From Liolophura sinensis (Eukaryota; Mollusca; Polyplacophora; Chitonida; Chitonidae): DNA of 64,000 nt. The notes beneath the pieces are model-generated. The model had not been told where the DNA came from. It saw only the letters and a list, made by a program, of their open reading frames with translations, and ran no database searches. Positions 12,201 through 27,200 of the stretch are shown here, one piece after another; the first letter of the stretch is position 1; the number at the start of each line of letters is the position of its first letter. A program made the position numbers and the translations under genes. The stretch spans positions 29,791,979 through 29,855,978 of the forward strand of contig NC_088302.1 in the NCBI RefSeq assembly GCF_032854445.1, in the 5' to 3' direction.

Positions 12201-15200
12201 TTCTAAAGCTTTAACCCCCTTGATTAGAAATGAAATAGCTCAAGGCAATATTGTATAACGGTTTTATCACCTAGAACACTTTTTGGTATATATGTCGATA
12301 TCTATATATCTGTAGCCAGTTTTCTTTCACATAGTTTTATTCTCAGGCTAATGTAGTGAGGTTCATATTTACCACTTTTATTTCACCTTTTTTATTCTCC
12401 GGTTGATATGAGTATTGATATTGGGGTCTAAATATATGTGATACCAATTGTTTTACACTTTGGTGCAGTTTCAAGTAGATATGGGTATTGATATTGGGGT
12501 CTATATATGTGTGATACCAGTTTTCTTACCCGTTAGTGCACTTTCAAGTAGATATATGTATTGATTTTGGGGTCTATATATATCTGAAACCAGTTTTCTT
12601 ACACTTTGGTGCACTTTCAAGTAGATATGGGCATTGATATTGAGGCCTACATATATCTGTAACAATTTTCTTGTACTATCTTGTATTTTCAGGTGGATAT
12701 GGGTATTGATATTGAGGTCTACATATAGCTGATACTAATTTTTCTCCACCTTGATGTACTTTCAGGTTGATATGGGTATTGATAGTGGGCGCTCTGCTGG
12801 CACTGGCTGCCTATCAACTACGGGACAGGATTCTCAAATTCATCAACTTTCGTACCTACAGTAGTGTTCAAATTTACCAGCTTGATTCCATGCCTTTTCC
12901 TGCCGTCACAATTTGTAATTTAAATCCTTTCAGGTAAGTCACTGTAACTCATTGCTGATATTAAGTAAATATGTGACTTTACAAACTATGCCTAGTTTTA
13001 TCTCGGGACAATGGATAAAAAAAAATGAAGAAATGAATATGATTCTCAAGGGTAGCAATGAATAATACTGTGAGTTAAATTTTAAATAAATTATAATACT
13101 TAATTCTAATACAAATTAGAAATGTCTCCAACAGGCTGATAACCTTTGAACAAGGTTTTCGTCAGAAGCACAAAGCCAGAGTAGACAGTGTAATATTTTT
13201 ATTCAGAATGTCATTACTGTTACAAATAAAAGAACATTTTTCATCGTAGATTCACAAATGTAAACAATTTATCTTAGATAAATGTTGAATTAGTAACATT
13301 TCATAAAGACTCACACGGACAATATCTATTATTCCTTATAGATATTAAGCCGCAATCCGTTCTAATATTAAAGTTCACATTGATTAAATCTGAGAAGTGT
13401 AACGTCCTCAACGTTGACCTAACATGCACTACCCTCACCACCACCCTCCACCCGTCACACACACACAACCCACAATTCTCTCCTATACCCCACGCCCAAA
13501 AAAAAAAAAACAAGAGATCAAGTGAATCAATTGCGCTGGTGATACGGCTTTAATATTACATTCTCTAATACTGGAAATACATTTTATGCGTCAGAAATAT
13601 TTCAATTTTCTGTATATAAATATCTAAAAACAAAAAAAAAAAGAAAGGCTCAAAATGAGGGTGATAAGAACACGGCAAGTGATAAACATGACAATTTAAT
13701 GGAATACATGTAAACTCACGGTCGCTATTGGATCGTAGCCAGGAGAATCATCTGCGTCCCCTGTTTGGTGATATATACACAAAGTGTAGCTAACGTCTCC
13801 GCGAGTATAATACGTATAGGACATTGTAGACTTCTTGTAGTCTCTGACTGGTCATTTATATGACTTATAGGAAACTTTACCAGATTTATACCACCAAGGT
13901 GGTATAAATCAATCATGCTGTCTGTAATGTCATTTATACAACACGTCCCCGAGTTTACGTTATGTAGAACATTGCCAGTTTTATACTGTCTCTCCTGTAT
14001 AACCATGCACACAGTGGTATAGGCGTTTGTGTAATGCCTATTTACAGTATCATTTAGGCTCACTGTGCATACCGCAATTCACATAACATATATAGGGGTT
14101 TCACTCATATATTATCCAGCGCATAGAGTTCTATGTAGGCTCAATTTTTGGCCTTTTGTCTATACAACACAAGCGATATCTCTGCATATATGTCATCAAA
14201 ATATAATTGATTTAACCAAAAGTAAAATTTTGGTTACTATGGGTTACTAAGACACGAAATGTACGAGAAAGGCAAACGAGCGCTCGAAATGCAGGAACAG
14301 TTCTCATTATTAATATGTACATATAGTAATTAGGTGGAGTTCATCTAATCGGCGTGGTAGTTTTGCACTATTATAACTATAGCGATGTGTTACCAACCAT
14401 GGGCATTTAACTGACAGAGAAAGTAATAATCAGTGAATAACTAAACAAATATATAAAATCACAACATGTTACAACGGTCAGCAAAAATCAGACCGGCCGT
14501 AGGTGGGAAGGTCTGCCAACAACCTGCGGATGGTCTTGGGTTTCCACCGGACTCCTCCCGCAGTAATGCTGGCCGTTGTATAAGTGAAATATTCTTGAGT
14601 ATGGCGTAAAACACCAATCAAATAAATAAATAAATCAAAAATCAGAACACAGACCAAGAGGTATTAAAATAAACCCTAAATCTGAAACCATACTACATTT
14701 GAATCTATAGTACAAGCAATTATTCTTGGTTATTTACTTTCACACCGTAGTTTATGTGGTAATATAAAACGTTAAGTTGATGTTTTTTTTTCAAACTTTG
14801 AAATCTTAGCATTAAAATCTGAGATTATGATAGATATAGAATGATATTCTGAAGATCTTTTTAGAGATAAAAACAACATGTACATGTATTTCTAAAGACA
14901 AACGACGTTTTGGGGGAATGATTGTCGTCATGCTTTACAACGATGGTATAGTATCTCCACGAAAACTTTGATTTTGCAGAATATATGAAGTTTATCCACG
15001 ACACATTGTCTTGTTCATGTTACAGCTGAGCTCTGATTCAAATCACTAACAATGCATACACATGTGGCGTTATTGTTTGCGGCTAATATCATGTGATTTC
15101 TTGTTGGTTTTATCTTAAAGGAAGAGTTGACATGTTATGCAAATATGTATTATGGTGACGTCTTCCTGTCCGGAACTATTGCCTCATTGATATCCCTGTA

Positions 15201-18200
15201 GAGTTGATGATAAAATGTTCAATTAAAATGGGATAATTTCCTGGATGACAAATTCTGTTAAATTCCCGTATTCGATGATCCAGGACTATAACCCATCTTG
15301 ACATGTATTGTCCAAGTTTTAATCATTCCTACTCCCTTCCACGTATTTTAAGGGTGTGTGTGTGTTTTTTTTTTTTTCATGCTACCCAGTATTGATCCAT
15401 ATGACTTCCGATGGAAAGAGAGATTAAAGGATTCTATCTGAAATTAAAACTGTGAAATCCCTCCCAGTGACTTGTTGTTTTCGGAAATCAAAAACCCCAA
15501 ATCCTGACCCTGTGGACCCTTTCTGCTAGAAAAAAAAGAAGTAAAGATTATAATCAAAATCGACATTTTTTCCATGATTTTACTGTGGCCGGCTGGAGGT
15601 CATCAACAGAAGTTTGCTCGCCTTTTATATTCCTTTCTATCTCGCTTTTTATGAGAAATAACCACCCTTTATTTACTGATAAGAAAGCCAAAATTGAAGT
15701 TCACTTGGGCATTTCGGCCATGTTTGCACACTACTAGATATGAAGGCTCTGTTACCTCGCGGTAAAAGACGTGGCTTTATCTAGCAGCCGGCTTGGGTGT
15801 GCCGGGTGGTCCAGTGGGAAGTAAGTCTGCTTTCATCAAGCTCTCCTTCGCCGCGTTCCTGAGACAACTAGGAAAATCCAAATCGAAGAAAAATCTCCCC
15901 AGAAGTAAATAGGATTCTGATGATTCGATCCTCATTCATATTTTCTCAAAGTCCACATTTTTGAGTCAGTGTAATCGAATAGGTAATGTCACAGGGGCAC
16001 AGTTCATACATTCTGTATTGAAGCCAATGAGACTGGCGACCTCTGATGAATGGAAGAGGGTCAAGGGACGCAACTAATGGATTAAGGGGAACTTGCGCGT
16101 AGGCTAGTGCTCAATCTTAGCCAGGGGAGGAATAAAAGACGCGGTCGTGCACGTGACAGGGTCGCGAACTGAGACCGGACTATGTCACTCAGAGCAGCTG
16201 TTTAGAAGTCACGGCCAATTTAGTTCAATTTGAAGGGATCCTGGTGTGATCAATCTCTGGTGCTCTTCTGAGAACATGACTTTAGCATTGAGCTACATAA
16301 ACATACCTAGCACGAGTGTAAGACCAGTGAAATACAGCCCACAGCTGAAAACATCAGGATAGTTTTAGCAGTTGGACCGCTTCCAAAATATCGTTAACAA
16401 TGGACTACACCGTCAGTGTTTACAAAAATAAGATAATTGATTTAAAGCAGACCAGGAAATTGGTCGCAGATTACCTATTAAGATAAGCAAATGACTTGAC
16501 ACAACGGTAGATGACACTATCAAGACTAACAGATAACGCACTTTTACAGCACATTCTCAAAACGGCGCTCAAATATGTCACCCAAGACAAATGTATAGAT
16601 ATCAGTTTCTTCATTGTGTGATTATTTGTAAACATTAAAAACGTTCACAGTCGTCGCTCTCTTTTGTTGTAGATGGCAGGTACCGTGTTCAAATCCAGCT
16701 TCCGTTGCTTTGGCTGAGAACTTTTTTTTATCATAAAAAGAAATGAAGTCTACAACGCCTAAAATATAGATAATCAGACATGTAAAGCAATGTCTTTTAC
16801 AAATGCTTCACAATACTAGAATACACTGTGCTGTAGTAAAACTATAATTTGAATTTTGACCCGTTTAGCTCATGGTTTTGGCATCTAGTAATTAATGAGT
16901 CATCACTATGGGAATTAGTCTGGCTTCTCTTCTCTTCAGCTATACCGTGAAAACAGCTGGATAACGCCAACCTGTCAAAACATTTAGGCGAATGTCTAAA
17001 CAATATGCTGGAGAGACATCACAAATAACATCCACAATACATGGCACTGTCAAAACCGCTGTCTTTGTTTCTATGTATGTCCACGCGTCGGCATGACACG
17101 GTATGTCACGATCGTAATCTCCAATACTCGGTTCAGAAATGAATATTGAATAATTAAAACAGCATGCACAGACAGACGGGGAGACACGTAGTGGCTAATG
17201 ATGACCATCAGCAAAGCCCCTCTGCCCTGTTAACATTAAAGATGTCTCTGTTCAGACAGTACCAAGACTGTATTACCCTCAGAGAATTCTAAAAACACAG
17301 TTACCACTGACTAACTGTTGAATAAAGTTATAATATTTCTACTCCATGTGCTCTCAGAAACTTAAATCTCGTTTTATGAAAGTGTGTATTTGTGTATATA
17401 GTAGGCATGTAAGCAATATACCAGAGAAATGACAGTCGCGAAATAATCGCATGGTGATAAGATGTAGGCCTATCACTTTTTTGTTCATCCAGATAAACTG
17501 TCTGGTTTGAACAAAGCAGTGAGGCTTATATTGCGATCACCAGATTATTATGAATGTGTGCACTTGCGTGAAATAAAATTTTGACGATTTCCGAAACTCC
17601 ATACATATCTCCAAACAAGGCTTTATAATACGTGTATATCAAATACTCATAATTCGTTCAATATTTACTGCATTTTTTTTTTACTATTTGTCAAGAAAAT
17701 TTAACATACGAAGAAGCCTTTCAAAATTTTATGTGATGTCGTCAACAGATTTAATAAATTAGTCATGTGTGAAGGCATTTGATACAGCTGTTTGTACCTG
17801 TTTTACAGTACAACCATATTCCACCGTAGTTACAGGTGGGTTAGATATGTACAGACCATAGTAGCTCTCTTAGCCTTGACAAAAATCGGGATAACACCTG
17901 TTGTTGTTGTGTATAGTCCTACTGCAGTCCTGTTTAATCGGGGGTTTATCTTGGTTGGTGGGGAATGAAAGAGGACCTAGGTACGAGCAAATCAGGACTG
18001 TAGTAGGACTACGGGAAGATACTGCCACGACTTATTCCCGACTAGCCCCGACCTTTCTACGACCAGACCAGAGTGAAGTAAGAGTGTAGTATAAGAGAGG
18101 CACGACCTGTACGACTCTGCATGAGTAGTAGGACTTCTCAACGATATTAATCTTTTGATCATCTTTATTCAAAATGGCTACTATTAACATGTTGACAGAA

Positions 18201-21200
18201 TCAGGTGAGGAAGAAATTATTTTGTATGGTGCCCTAGCTGCAACACTATATGCAGGAAACAGTAGAGACAGACACACGAGTATTGTACGACAACAATACA
18301 TGACGACGACAACAGCGAGACTAATCCACGAGTGTTCAGCGAGTATAGAGGAGTGAAACGACTTTCCAAGTCTAACGTACCAGTCTAACACGAGCTCCGC
18401 CCCCCCCCCCCCCCCCCACCCCCCGATCGAGAAACGATTTCGACAACTGCAGCTCGACTTGTACAACGAGTATAACGACTGCTCTACGACTACACCACGA
18501 TATATTTACGACTTAGAACGAGTGCTCAAAATTTTCAACATGTTAAAAAAAAACCCGACTCATCAGGATTGGGCCCTATCAGCACGACCTTGCCAGAAAT
18601 AAGTCAGGACAACTCCACGACCTTTCGTCGACAACGCCCGAGTTTCCCCGACACTTCACGAATTTAACACATGGCGCAGTCGGCCGAGCTCGGCTCCGTG
18701 TGAGAGCCCCACATAACTATTTTGATTTTATTCCACATTTGGACTTCTCTTTTGTCTCCGTTCAGTTTAGAAGCAATGGAACATGAGATGCTGCATTCTC
18801 TTGCAATAATGTGATTCTTGTAAGAACGTACACTGTGTTTTGATACTTTAATCAATTTAAACGTTTTATCCCGGAACAAGGAATTCTCAGTACATCATTT
18901 TGAAATGTATACGAACAGTCAATTCAATTAGTAAATTTCCCATCCCCACAGTTCGTTTGACATTTGTGACAATAAATGATCGACGGCGCTCCTGGGGCTA
19001 TTTGTTGAAGATTGATTATTGTTGTTGTTGTTGTTTTCAGCAATATGGTGTACGTATCTGTACGTCACACATCAGTAATTTGCCAAAGGTCGGTGGTTTA
19101 TCCCAAATATTCCGGTTTCTTGCACTCGTGAAAATGACCGCCATCGTATAAGTGAAAGGATCTGTAGTATGGGTCTTCAATAAAGAACAATGATCAAATA
19201 AATAAATACTGTTTCTGTTTCAGACTGTCCAAAGCTGTAGAGACGGGACAATACGATAGTTTACAGAGAGTCACCCAAGGCTCAGTGCCCAGCGCTGACA
19301 TTCTGGCAACAGCGCCATTGGGAAATGATAGCTATGCAGACTTCCTCAAAAATGTGTCACACCAAAGAGAAGACTTTATATTAAGGTAAACATATACGGC
19401 TATTATCATGAGTTCAGTTCGTTCATCCGAGATTTCAAATGGTTAATCGCATAAACTGCCTTAACATTTATTTATTTTATTTACATGTATACTGGTTTTC
19501 TTGAACATTTGAGTGTAGTTCGTTGTCTGAAGGTTACAAGATGCTTGTGTCCTTTTCTCTACCAACATGAGGTATAGGCTCAATCGTGGCCTGGAACATT
19601 CTACATTCCCTCATTGTCAAGAATGAAAAATTTTTGAGTATAGCTATATATTTTCACTCAAACCCGTAAAACACGAAACATGCTGTAAGTTTATTTTATC
19701 AAGGTCATTGCCGGTATTGAGTCTCATGATGATTTCTTCTGGAAGCAAATACAACCCATGGAAACCTGAATTTTGGAAAATGATGCAGTATCCTAAAACT
19801 ATTCGCGAGCTCGCTTTCCAAATCACGGTTTTTCCGTTAGTAGCGTTGTTTTATGCTTTCATGCACTCTTCAAGAAAATAATTAAAAGAAATCCTTCAGA
19901 CGAGGAGTAAGAAGTAAACCTTATTGCGTCTCTTTCAACATTCGTATTCTACTGAGAAATGTCTTCTCGAACCAGTAATAGAATTAAAATATAATTTGCT
20001 GCCAAACGCCAAATTACGCCAAATGCTGGACGTGGGATTTAAACGAATCACTTGGAAGACTTGCTTGGGTACACTTGCTGTGTATCTGAAGACATTGCAA
20101 GTTCTAGAATCTTTCCCTTCTTGGTCGTCAGTCGTTTTTGTGAAGCCTGAGTCATTGACCCTACTGTGTAACTGAGACACTCAACTGTGCTCCCTCAATT
20201 GCTCTATTAATATTCTAGACACAAGGTTGGGCCAAGTGCCTTTGGGTGCTTTTAAGCCACCGGCTGTTTCTCAAGTGCGAGAGTTAATATGCCCTTGGTG
20301 CTACTTTAATACAGATTTTTCTTCGCCAGAGTTTGGTTTGTTGTTGAAAACAACATATGGCTGGAGCCAGTCGTCTTTTCGACCCCAGCATAAGCGTTGC
20401 ACAAAATTTATCTGAGATTCGACAATTAATCTAGACACCCGAAAAAATCGAAACTCACAGGAAAAGTTAAACCACTTGAATACAATATGGAGTCCCGTAT
20501 TCAGGTCCCGGAGCCAAAGGGTGTGAAGAAAGAAAGAAAGGCACGGCTGTTGGTAGGAGCATTGTCAGGGTTCCCAATTATCCGCGCAAGATTCTGCTGA
20601 ATTTAAAGTCGACGTTCGGCCAAGTGAAATCGTGCTCCAGGGAGCGTTGCTTCGCCTGAATCCCAACTTTTCGCGTGATGGGGGAAACTGCACGATGACA
20701 GAGTCCGCTGAAAGCCCCTGGAGCATAGAACCTTTGTCTGCTCGTTACCACATGGCTTAATTATCGTGTCCAAGTATTGATCTGGCCGGACTTGACTCTG
20801 TTCAAGGAGTCGGCCTTCACAGACGGATAGGTCGGTCGGTTAACGATTACAGGCTCAAGACATGCCCATTGAAATGTGATCGATACGTGCACTATTTTAC
20901 CTAGCGGTTGTATTTTCTGGCCCCCCTAGTCCTTCTTCCATGCCCTTTCCTCTTACTTAAGCTCTCCGTTAACTCCTTTTCTTCCCTTGCCTTAAGACAA
21001 CTCTAGTTTTTCAGATACTGTCATCAATTTTTTGGGGGTATTTCTGCAGATGATCGAAATAAAAGCTGTGACAAAGAAATCTAAAAAAATAACATTTTCC
21101 TTATTTAAGGAAAACACCTAGAAATTGAAACGTGTAGCAATGAAAAGTTTTTGTCCAGAAACATTACTAATAAAGCAAGCATTTGGGACAAATAATATTA

Positions 21201-24200
21201 GTGAAAGTAAGATATTAATATACAAAAACCAGACCAAATGAAACGAGGACTAATTATACTGTGGATTAGGCTAGAGAAGAGTTGTTATTCTTCTCTCTTT
21301 GGTATGGGGAAATCGATATACATACAACGAAGTATAACTGCGTGTGTTCAAAGCGTAGCTATAAGCATATTCCACGGTGTAACCTGAAGCGAAAGTAGTG
21401 GAGAGCAAATGGCAAGCAAATGTATTAATAAGTGTTGTTGACTTACTCATACTGGTCTGAATCACAACTGAACTTGTCGTGGCTGAGCGGTTAAGACATT
21501 TGCCTTTCTCGGGCGAGGACACACGGGATGCGTGTCCATTCCCGACCTTGCATTTGTAGATCCTCTTCTCACCAGTTTATCACCACGAAACCATCATACA
21601 CTTAAGTCAAAATTTTAATCATTAAATTTGACATGTTCCTTTCCGTTGTTTTAGCTGAAATTTCTTGTACAATAACTTACCCAGAATTTACGGTGTCAAA
21701 CGATATTTTGACCTGGTTACATGTGAAATAATAATTTTAAAGTGATTTTAAATTCTGATTTATTATGAAATCGTTTTGTAATAAATCATTTATTTATTGT
21801 AATTCACAAAAGACGATGATTTTCCCTAGACGCTCCAGTTTCCAGCACCATGAAACTTCACTGTCATGGTTAAACTATATAATCAAATAAATAAATGTAT
21901 AAATTGTTGCTTCCACAATAATACAATACACTGCCTACACCGAGAAGGTTATCTTTACCTTCATCTATCAGTTCATCCTAGAAACAGGTCAGGCCTCAAC
22001 AGGTCACAAGTTTGACGATACTGTCAACTACAGTATGGCCATTGGCCTTATTTTAATCCTTAAACCTACCCTCTGGTCTCATATTAACCTTAGGAATCCA
22101 TTATTTGTGAGTGTAAAAGTTGAGATCAGGAAAGAATTTTTGATCCGGAGCGGTGAGGCTGTAGTTAAGATCTCTCTGTACAAAACACAGGAAAGTGCAA
22201 ATCTGATGTCAGGTTATGGAATGGCCTTTTCGCCCACACCGTCTGTGATATTTTCATAAAACATTACTTGAAAAGTGTTCCAACACTCGGTGTTATAATC
22301 GTTGTTACATCGTTTCATCATTTATTTCATTGATTTTATTTATCTAGTTGATTGGTGTTTTAGGCCTTAGGCCTACTCAAGAATATTTCACTTATAAGAC
22401 GGCACTCAGCATTATTGTGGGAGGAAACCGAGCAGAGGATTTGGGAAACCCACAACCATCCGCAGGTTGCCGGTAGACTTTGACACGTACAGAGAGAAAG
22501 CCAGCATGAATTGGACTTGAATTCACAACGACCGCCTTGATGACAAGCTCTTGTGTCATTGCGCCGCGCTGGCACGCTAATGGCCTAGGCCACTGAGGCC
22601 CCCTAGTTTCATCGATGTTGATGAAATGGTTGCCTTATACGATGATGGTCAGTTGCAGTCAAAGTCATATCAAGGAATATTTTGGATAATTATACGTCTG
22701 ACTTCTTAGCCATAAGTATTAGGAGGGTAAGGAACTATTTGTCATCAAGGCTTTTAGCATTTTTTAGTAGCCAAGATGTGGTTGAAATACCGCCAATGTG
22801 CGTGACGTTATACCTCAACTAGTCATTCACTCATCTGGCATGATATCATTTGATAAGATATCAGTTGGCATCATATCGTTTTGCATGATATGGTGTTATA
22901 TGATTAAAAACTGTATGATTGGAACCGAACTTGGTTAAACCTAATATACACTATAACCAACAATTGGACGAAAGGACTAAGATGGTGTCACTTTCAGCCA
23001 CATGGTTTTCTTTTCCTTTCACGTCCTTTTTTCCTTTCTTTTTTCGACTGACTCTATGGTTCGTTGTTGCAGGTGTCAATGGCGGGACAGATGGTGTGGT
23101 CCTGCCAATTTCTCACTGTCCTTCACGGACACAGGGCTCTGCTACACCTTCCAGCCCGACCCAGCCTCGGCCGGTGTGGACAGGCCAGGTGAGTTACAGG
23201 CGGTAACGGATGCAGCATCTAGTTGTCTGCTATGACCTTACTGCATTGTCATGCATAATACAAAAAAGGGCTAAAAATGAAATTATTTGCACAGAATTTT
23301 TACATACATGTAGATTAAGCCCTTAAAAATGACCTCTCTTAATAGGGGAGTTTTGAGTACCAACTCTTTTATCGATGAAGATAGAAAAAGTCCAACTGTA
23401 TCATGTAACCTGCCAAAAATGTTAGGCAACTATTTTTGGATCACGTTCACTATAACACGGACGTCTGAAAAAAGTTTCATAGAACGTAGTTCATATAGAA
23501 CGAATGACAGAGAAAATTTGTGACAGGTGATCAGTAAATTAATGTCAAAAAAAGTTGCCTAACACTGCAAATGACACATAAGGACTGTTTTTACCATTGA
23601 CGACAAAACTCTCCAACTCTGAATTTGCCGTTACTTACTTACAGCAGCAGGAACTGACGGCTACAAATATTACGAACAAACATTATCTTAATTTTATAGC
23701 ACCCTGCGGATGGTCATGAGTTTCCCCCGGGGGTCTGCCCGTTTTACACCGACAATAATACTGACGGTGGTCGTACAAGTGGAATGTTGCTCAGTACGGC
23801 GTAAAACACCAACCAGATAAATAAATCAATCTTATTTTTATAACGTTCATTTTTATAATAAAATAGAAATATGTCTTAGAATGATTTGGGATGTCGTGTC
23901 AAAAAGAAAGGTTTGGAGAAAAAAAAAAACGAATGTGTCATTACTTTTTACAGGTCCGTCAACAGGCCTGTCTCTATTGCTAAATGTAGAACAATACGAA
24001 TATCTGCCCGGTAACAAACGAGGTGTGGGTGCTAAGGTAACTATCCATGAACCGGGCCACCTGACAGAGGTCAATCAGCAGGGCATCAATGTACCCGTGG
24101 GGAAACATACAGCCATGGAAATTAAACAAATAAAGGTAGGTCATGAAAGCGTGCTTCATGGTACAGTGGTGCAGCCCAGAGCGTTATTACAAGATACTGG

Positions 24201-27200
24201 TACGCTCCAGTTGTTCAAAAATGTATTAACAATTTATAAAGTTTGTGAATAGATTTAGGCTGGATTAGGTTCAATTTGTTAGAAATTTTGACAAAACTTG
24301 TATTAAGGTTTATCACATACTTAACCATTAGTACACTTTAGGGCCCAGTTGTCTTGAGACTTAACACCAGATTTCAGTTTAAGCCAAGTATTCAGCTTTG
24401 TACTTTGCCTCATAATGAATGCGTAACAGTATGTTAAATATGAATTAAGTCTTCTGCTGTTACACTTTGGCTTTAGATAACTGCAATGGCTGCTAAGTTT
24501 CACTAAAATTATAAATATATAATATGACTTTAATACCAGTATTAGCCAGTAAACGTTTGAACAACACGGCCCTGAACAACCTGTTCGTGATCTAACTTTG
24601 CCACACAGACGAATGAAAGGCTATAAATGTCAATATAAATGTTACTGTCGACGACTTAGCAAAATATTGTATAACTGTTTCATTTCATCTCATTTATTCA
24701 CCATAAATCTTAAAAATAAATGCATTGATATACATGTGGAATACAATTGGGGAGGGGGGGGGGGGGGGAATAAAGCTCTTATTTGCTCTATCCCATGGAA
24801 ACTAGAATGAGTATACAGGGAATATTTGCCTGCGGTGATAATATTAGAGTGTGTTATATATAAACATACATGGGAAGAAAACAAATTAACACAAACAGTA
24901 ATAATATAAGATGTCAGAAACTTTATAGACATCTTTGTGTGAATTTTGTTTTACGTGTTTTTTTTATATTTGTCAGTTAGCCTATATAACTGTTGAAATC
25001 TATAGCTGGCCTTCATTCAGTTTCGGGTTAAGTTCAAGTTTTGGACTCTGTTTTGGACTCTGACATAACTGTCAAACAGTTGATGAAATATGAATGAACG
25101 TATATGATATCTTTTCAATTTATACATCGTGGTGAATGCTAAATTTCATTTTTAAAAAATACGACTAATACCAACATTGGTTTGAGACAAGAAAATTCGA
25201 AAGCCAGAGGCATTCAAGTTAACAGTATCCGGAGCCCTAAGTGTTTCCTCTCAAAGTCAGTGGGCATACTAAAAGCTCTCTGTGAGACGTATCTGGTCAC
25301 CATTAGTGTTTGTTATTGTCCCGTTTAAGACTACTTTTCCGGGTTGGTGGTAGCCGATATTCTTCGCGACAGCGTCTGGGGCGGATGCTTTAAACCCTTT
25401 CTTAGCGACTGGGTGCAGTGCATTATTGTGGGCACGGCAAAACCATGCTGCTTATTGGTCTCATTAGGCACCTTGACAAGCTCAAATGGATCCCTTCCCA
25501 ACTGTTCGACTTCCTCTTTAGTTCAATCAAATGCCGCCTTATTGTAGATCATTGGAGAATTAAGCTTATTTCAACATCCGGTATCTCAATCTTTTTTGTT
25601 CATATTTCAGCACATGCGCCTTCAGCCTCCCCTCGGCAAGTGTCGGAGTTTAACCACCTTTAATGGTAGTTCTGCGCAAGTGCAGTACACTAGAGACCTA
25701 TGTGAGCGACGTTGTAAAACAAGGGAGATAATATCGGAGTGTAATTGCTCGCCCCCGTCAAGCCCTGAATTTCACCGTACGTATTCAATTTAACCGCATT
25801 TTTTTTTTGGTGCGGATAGTTACATTTTCAAATGTCACGGTATTTTGTTGTCTGCAGTTTAAAACTGTATTAACATATTCAATTATTACAGGTTTTGTAC
25901 TGATTTGGTGTCAGATGACTGCACTTGTTTGAATACCGGTATTAATTAAGAGTAGGTTTGGAGTAAGTCGATTTCAAAAATTTGAGTCGAACTTAAAATC
26001 AGATAAGTAAAACTTGTGCGATCAATAACGATTTCGAATAGCCTTGAACCTAGGCATCAGCAAAATGGAAGTAACTTATACATCAGATTGTTAAGGAAGA
26101 TGTCATTATATAATTAATCAAATGTTGACTCTTTGTTAAGAAATGTATGTACTTCATTTATGTATAAATCCATGTATTAAAGTTTGCAATGCTTTGTTGC
26201 TTTCAGCTAATGTTAAAAAGTGCGATGTAAGGCAGTACTTCTCCTGCGCTGTAAAGGTCAATGGTGAGTTCATAAATAACTGATAATTTCTTTCCTCAGT
26301 CATCTTTGGTTTGATTTTTCACAGAATTACCACACTCGATAACTAGGACTCCTGCATTACAGCAATTTTCCCAAATAATTTAACCCAACGATATGCACTG
26401 GAGTTCCGATTAACGACAAGTAGGAATATTAGCATTGGAATGGTATAGAACACTTGGGACATAGGGTATCCAATTCAAGATGAATGTTTGTGTATTTAAA
26501 CAAGAAGTGAAAACAAAAATACGTGAATTCGAACGCCTACTAAATGTTTGATGCTACACACTTATATACAGAAAAAAACAGATCCACTGTATTTACACGT
26601 GTTAAATGTTTAATGCAATTTTGTAGGTTTCACCGGTCGAAACCAGAAGGAGTGTGGCTGTGAACTGGAATGTGACAGAACGGAATTTGATATATTTGCC
26701 TCGCACGCCACATTGGCGTCCTACGGCGAAGTGAACTGGAGAAGGGAATTTAAAAATCTCGCCGCTTTAGAAGAACGTGTTAGAAACGCTCGCGACACTT
26801 TCCAAAAGGAGGATGTGTCTATAAAGAATCACGATCGTGAGCAGCTCTTGTCCCTCAAACAGTCTTTGGAGGATAGCTCTGTTCAGGCGGATTCGTTTCT
26901 GACCTACGTCAATCAGTACGACAAAGAGCATACGAATGCCTCTAATAATCTTTTGGAGGCTGTCGGAGAACTAAATAAAAGCGTTCTGTCCAACTACGAC
27001 TTTTTCCAAGCAACAGGTCACACGGCTTTTAACTTGTTTGTACAGAACCTTAGAAAAGAGCTTAACGGTATTTCGTCGAAAGCTAAAGAGTTTTATCCGG
27101 GCAAGATGAACAGTCAAGGTCGACCAGAGCAAATGTCTTTACAAAGCGTGGATGAAATGCTGAGAAACTTAAGCAAACTGGTGCCAACGGGAAAGCAAGA

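Larger units (their letters stand above)
6207..12765 (+). other. DEG/ENaC intron 1
   Basis: About 6.6 kb with GT-AG ends. It holds an 18-bp tandem repeat (6687-6772), a TIR transposon (7170-7634) with a related fragment at 6920-7018, a TA/CA microsatellite (8043-8077), a SINE (10963-11130) and the 73-bp junction array (12402-12795). No further exon was recognised. Confidence 0.7.
12934..19223 (+). other. DEG/ENaC intron 2
   Basis: About 6.3 kb. It holds a 28-bp near-palindrome (13883-13910), a SINE with a target duplication (14493-14635), an odd ACGA/CGACT-rich stretch with a poly-C run (17914-18665) and a decayed SINE tail just before the acceptor (19131-19207). Nothing in 14.7-17.9 kb looks coding. 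Confidence 0.7.
19386..23072 (+). other. DEG/ENaC intron 3
   Basis: About 3.7 kb. It contains a tRNA-Ser-like pseudogene or SINE head (21476-21548) and a full-length reverse SINE (22331-22603). Around 22840-22910 the word ATGATATCATTT recurs in variants. No exon was recognised. Confidence 0.65.

Noticed and set aside
18032-18466. 144-codon minus-strand frame with a Gly run
   Set aside because: The Gly run comes from the poly-C tract and nothing else is recognisable.
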